Below are positions 61,337 to 64,000 of a stretch of 64,000 bases of DNA, one piece after another. A model generated the notes under the pieces. It was given only the letters and a program-made list of their open reading frames with translations. It was not told the DNA's origin and did no database searches. The translations under genes and the position numbers were made by a program. The DNA comes from Poriferisodalis sp965208555. GTDB lineage: Bacteria > Actinomycetota > Acidimicrobiia > Acidimicrobiales > Poriferisodalaceae. Location of the stretch: contig NZ_OZ242342.1 in NCBI RefSeq assembly GCF_965208555.1, forward strand, positions 2,542,001-2,606,000, read 5' to 3'. Every line of letters starts with the position of its first letter. The first letter of the stretch is position 1.

Positions 61337-61678
61337 ATGGCACGCAGCGCCGTCGGTAGCGACGGCAGCGAGGACGGTTTGGCCAAGGCCATCGAGATTG
61401 CGTTGACGTTCGGCCTCTTCGTAGCGGCAGGGTTCGGGCTGGACTACTGGTTGGGCACCGCACCGTGGTTCATGCTCAGTATCGGTTTGGTGGTGTTCAT
61501 CTTGAAGCTCTTCGTCGAGTGGCGCCGCTACGCCGAGCGAATGCAGGCCCATGAGCAGGAAATGGCCTCGAACCGGCCATCTGAGCGGCGGGGCATCCAA
61601 CGCGACAGCGACCTCGACGAGCCGGCATCGCTGCCGACGGGAGTGTCACTCGACGTTGACGCCGACTCATCCGCGTGA
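61337..61678 (+). CDS. AtpZ/AtpI-like accessory membrane protein
   Basis: A 113-residue protein with two hydrophobic segments (about residues 19-36 and 43-62) in the AtpZ pattern: GLFVAAGFGLDYWLGTAPW and LKLFVEWRRY. A charged, disordered tail follows. Such proteins sit at the start of ATP synthase operons and may help assembly or Mg2+ handling. The ATG at 61337 is preferred over the GTG at 61331. GTGA overlap with the next gene. Confidence 0.8.
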   Translation: MARSAVGSDGSEDGLAKAIEIALTFGLFVAAGFGLDYWLGTAPWFMLSIGLVVFILKLFVEWRRYAERMQAHEQEMASNRPSERRGIQRDSDLDEPASLPTGVSLDVDADSSA

Positions 61679-62112
61679 GCACCGAACGCGACGAACGCAA
61701 CCCGGAATGGGACATCGCCCTGGACATGGCGCGGCGAAGCCTGTGGGTGTTTCCCGCCTGGGTAGTCGCCAGCGGGTTCATCTGGGGAATGGGCGGGGCG
61801 TTCTCCTCGGCTCTCGGTTATCTGCTGGTGATCGGCAATCTTGCGGCGGCCGCGGCGCTCATGGCGTGGGGAGCGCGAACATCGCCGGTCGCGCTCATGG
61901 GGGCCACGCTGGGCGGCTTCGTCGCGCGGCTCGTGGTGCTCGCTGGCGTCGTGCTCGCCGTCGCCCAGCTCAGCTTCTTCGAGCCTGTGCCTATCGCGAT
62001 CACCATCATCACGAGCCATCTCGGTCTGCTTGTGTGGGAGATCCGCTATGTTTCCCTGCGGCTCGCGGCCCCAGGCCTTGATCTTCAACGTCCCGGCAAG
62101 GAGCAGAAGTGA
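61675..62112 (+). CDS. atpI: ATP synthase subunit I-like membrane protein
   Basis: A 145-residue protein with four hydrophobic segments (about residues 22-40, 44-66, 70-95, 100-120), as in AtpI, which assists assembly of the c-ring. Sequence conservation in this family is low, so the call rests mainly on topology and its place between the AtpZ-like gene and atpB. GTG start overlapping the preceding stop; its own stop overlaps atpB. Confidence 0.75.
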   Translation: MSTERDERNPEWDIALDMARRSLWVFPAWVVASGFIWGMGGAFSSALGYLLVIGNLAAAAALMAWGARTSPVALMGATLGGFVARLVVLAGVVLAVAQLSFFEPVPIAITIITSHLGLLVWEIRYVSLRLAAPGLDLQRPGKEQK

Positions 62113-62921
62113 ACTTGCTAGCGCTGACCTTCCCTGACATTGGGCACCTCTTGGAGTGGCCGAACATCCTGCCGGGACTCGACGACTCGGTGTTCGCGCT
62201 GAACAAGGTCGGCATCATCTACCTCTTCGCCTTTGTGGCTCCAGTGGTGATGTTCGTGATGGCAAAGCGCCGCTACGCACAGGCCGAGGTCATCACTGCC
62301 CCTCGTGGCATCCAGACCGTGGCGGAGACCTCGGTGCAGTTCATCCGAGAGAACATCATCATGCAGACCATCGGCCCCGATGGCCTGCGTTACCTGCCGT
62401 TCTTGCTGACGATGTTCTTCTTCATCCTGTTCTCGAACATCACCGAGATAGTCCCCCTCATCCACTTCCCGGGCAATGCCCGCATGGCCATGCCCCTGAC
62501 GCTCGCCGTGCTGGTGTGGCTGATCTACAACACCATCGGCATCAAGAATCACGGGTTCTTCGGCTACCTGAAGAACATCACCATCCCGCCTGGGGTCCCC
62601 AAGGCCCTGCTGATCATTGTCTTGCCGATCGAGTTCATCTCGACGATCGTGGTCAAGCCGTTCTCGCTGGCGGTGCGGCTCTTCGCGAACATGCTCGCCG
62701 GCCACCTGCTGCTGGTCACGTTCGCCGTGCTGTCCCATACCGTGTTCTGGCTGGCGCTCACCGACGACACGCCCACCTGGCTGGTCATCATCACGCCGGC
62801 GCCGTTCCTGATGCTGATCGGGCTCACAGCCTTCGAGATCTTGGTCTCGGTGCTGCAGGCGTTCATCTTCACCATCCTCACCGCCGTGTACATCGGCGGT
62901 GCACTGCACCCAGAGCACTAA
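62109..62921 (+). CDS. atpB: ATP synthase F0 subunit a
   Basis: Subunit a forms the proton half-channels against the c-ring. The 270-residue protein has five to six membrane helices and the conserved IKPFSLAVRLFANMLAGHLLL-type stretch (written here in part) with the essential Arg in VRLFANM (about residue 197). NITEIVPLI is also conserved. The C-terminal helix LQAFIFTILTAVYIGGALH is standard. Starts at GTG overlapping atpI. Confidence 0.96.
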   Translation: MNLLALTFPDIGHLLEWPNILPGLDDSVFALNKVGIIYLFAFVAPVVMFVMAKRRYAQAEVITAPRGIQTVAETSVQFIRENIIMQTIGPDGLRYLPFLLTMFFFILFSNITEIVPLIHFPGNARMAMPLTLAVLVWLIYNTIGIKNHGFFGYLKNITIPPGVPKALLIIVLPIEFISTIVVKPFSLAVRLFANMLAGHLLLVTFAVLSHTVFWLALTDDTPTWLVIITPAPFLMLIGLTAFEILVSVLQAFIFTILTAVYIGGALHPEH

Positions 62922-62991
62922 GTCCAGCCGCCGCAGCCGCGGCTCCAACCACTGATCCCCACAAACAGTTCCCGAACAACAGGAGAGACGA

Positions 62992-63246
62992 GTGATCGAA
63001 TTGCTCGCACAAGCGGACAACGCGGTCGACGGCCTCAAGGCTGTCGGCGCCGGTTTGGGCTACGGCCTTGCGGCCATTGGCCCCGGCGTCGGCATCGGTC
63101 TGGTCGTCGGCAATGCCATCACAGCGATGGCGCGCCAACCCGAAGCAGCAGGCATGGCCCGCACGACCATGTTCCTGGGCATCGCGTTCACTGAGGCACT
63201 GGCCCTCATCGGTTTCGTGGTGTTCATCCTGCTGAACTTCGCGTAG
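62992..63246 (+). CDS. atpE: ATP synthase F0 subunit c
   Basis: An 84-residue hairpin proteolipid that forms the rotor ring. Helix 1 holds the glycine-rich GAGLGYGLAAIGPGVGIG, the loop is ARQPE (47-51), and helix 2 carries the ion-binding Glu68 in AFTEALALIG. The residues around Glu68 fit the H+-type rather than the Na+-type site. The GTG start has AGGAG 7 bases before it, matching the high expression expected for this subunit. Confidence 0.97.
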   Translation: MIELLAQADNAVDGLKAVGAGLGYGLAAIGPGVGIGLVVGNAITAMARQPEAAGMARTTMFLGIAFTEALALIGFVVFILLNFA

Positions 63247-63255
63247 GAGGCGGCA

Positions 63256-63780
63256 GTGAACACCGCTGTAGCCGGGGGACTGCTCTCCGCCTCGAACCCG
63301 ATCATTCCCGAATGGTTTGAGGTGATCTGGGGTTCCATCGCGTTCCTCCTCCTCTTCATCGTCATGTGGAAGCTCGCGCTGCCGCCGATCAGGCGCGCAA
63401 TGGAGGCGCGCACTGAGCGAATCCAGGGCGACCTGGACGCTGCTGCGAGCGCCAAGGCTGAGGCCGAAGAGCTGCGTGCGTCCTATGACAGCCGTATCGC
63501 CGAGGCAAATGCCGAAGCGGCGCGCATCATCGAGGAGGCCAGGGCGGCGGCAGAAGCAGTCCGTCAGGAACGCCTCGCGGCCATCGAGCCCGAGATCGCC
63601 GAGCGACGGGCGCAGGCCGAAGCCGACATCGAGGCCGCCCGTGAACGGGCCATGGCCGAGGTGCGGTCCGACATCACGTCCATCGCCGTGGGCGCCGCCG
63701 AGCAGGTGGTGCGCGCCAGCATCGACGAGGCGGCCCACGCCCAGCTCATCGAGGACTACATCGAACGGGTGGGGAACTGA
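63256..63780 (+). CDS. atpF: ATP synthase F0 subunit b
   Basis: A 174-residue peripheral stalk subunit: one N-terminal membrane helix (about residues 21-40) followed by a long alanine- and glutamate-rich coiled coil and a C-terminal segment (SIAVGAAEQVVRASID) that contacts delta. GTG start with AGGAGG at 63246-63251, 4 bases before it and directly after the atpE stop. Single copy; no b' gene is seen before atpH. Confidence 0.94.
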   Translation: MNTAVAGGLLSASNPIIPEWFEVIWGSIAFLLLFIVMWKLALPPIRRAMEARTERIQGDLDAAASAKAEAEELRASYDSRIAEANAEAARIIEEARAAAEAVRQERLAAIEPEIAERRAQAEADIEAARERAMAEVRSDITSIAVGAAEQVVRASIDEAAHAQLIEDYIERVGN

Positions 63781-63882
63781 ACCTCCCCGCAGTCGCCCGC
63801 CGGTGCCGTTCAGCAGGAACAGCGGGCGCCGGATGGGGACAGGAGTTGAACTCATGATCATGACGCAGGCCAGGATCGACCA

Positions 63883-64000
63883 ATGAGCGAGCGAACCGAT
63901 CAGTACGCCAGCGCCGTCGTGGCCATCGCACAGGCTGAGGACGTGCTCGACCGGGTAACCGAAGAGCTGTCCGCGGTGGGCCGCGCGGCTGCCGGGAATG
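63883..64000 (+). CDS. atpH: ATP synthase F1 subunit delta, N-terminus (cut by window end)
   Basis: Only about 39 codons are visible, beginning ATG at 63883 with MSERTDQYASAVVAIAQAE, which fits the start of delta (TxxYAxAVxxxA pattern). The position after atpF is as expected for the atp operon. A 102-base gap precedes it, longer than elsewhere in the operon, with no clear feature in it. Confidence 0.82.
   Translation, partial: MSERTDQYASAVVAIAQAEDVLDRVTEELSAVGRAAAGN

Overview
This is a contiguous, gene-dense stretch of a high-GC bacterial chromosome. Start codons are often GTG, and neighbouring genes are frequently joined by ATGA or GTGA overlaps. The gene content points to an actinobacterium (Actinomycetota), most likely of or near the class Acidimicrobiia; this is an inference from gene content, not from rRNA. 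Supporting genes are DUF3107, DUF3090, an SCO1664-type kinase-like protein, a PdtaS-type sensor kinase, F420-linked enzymes, a type 5 uracil-DNA glycosylase, and the hom-thrC-rho-rpmE-prfA-prmC-glyA-atp order.

Layout, left to right. 0-4 kb: the end of a phenylacetyl-CoA epoxidase cluster (paaD-paaB-paaC) whose first gene carries 30-bp tandem repeats, then a lone molybdenum hydroxylase large subunit. 4-14 kb: rmuC, a peptide-type solute-binding lipoprotein, rsgA, two enoyl-CoA hydratases, an MscS channel, valS and a small membrane protein followed by tandem hairpins. 14.6-17.4 kb: a class III CoA transferase, two membrane proteins and a free-standing biotin carrier domain. 17.4-24.2 kb: an uninterrupted System I cytochrome c maturation operon, ccmABCDEFG plus a fused ccmH/I. 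24.3-25.8 kb: a small accessory block with a secreted protein and a membrane protein. 26-30.8 kb: mrp, selO, DUF3107 and pdtaS. 30.8-32.8 kb: a second accessory island with a small serine recombinase and three translationally coupled genes for secreted or membrane proteins. 32.9-40.8 kb: a lipid kinase, etfB-etfA, the SCO1664/DUF3090/phosphatase trio, a uracil-DNA glycosylase, a lipoprotein and two F420-linked proteins.

40.8-50.9 kb: tRNA-Arg(CCG), argS, lysA, a giant DUF2339 membrane protein with a triplicated 128-residue segment, a DegT-like PLP protein and glpD. 51-61.3 kb: a growth and translation cluster of hom, thrC, a Rho homologue, rpmE, an unknown gene, prfA, a prmC-tsaC fusion, rpiB and glyA. 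61.3-64 kb: the start of the F-type ATP synthase operon (two accessory genes, atpB, atpE, atpF and the first codons of atpH), cut by the window end.

The standout observation is the Rho homologue at 53921-55354. It sits at the usual rho locus and keeps the RNA-binding domain and much of the ATPase fold, but the P-loop is replaced and the C-terminal end with the arginine-finger region is missing or degenerate. Other notable points are the PrmC-TsaC fusion, the two accessory islands, the exact 128-residue repeats in the DUF2339 protein, and a complete System I operon in an apparent actinobacterium. No rRNA, CRISPR array or insertion sequence was seen.
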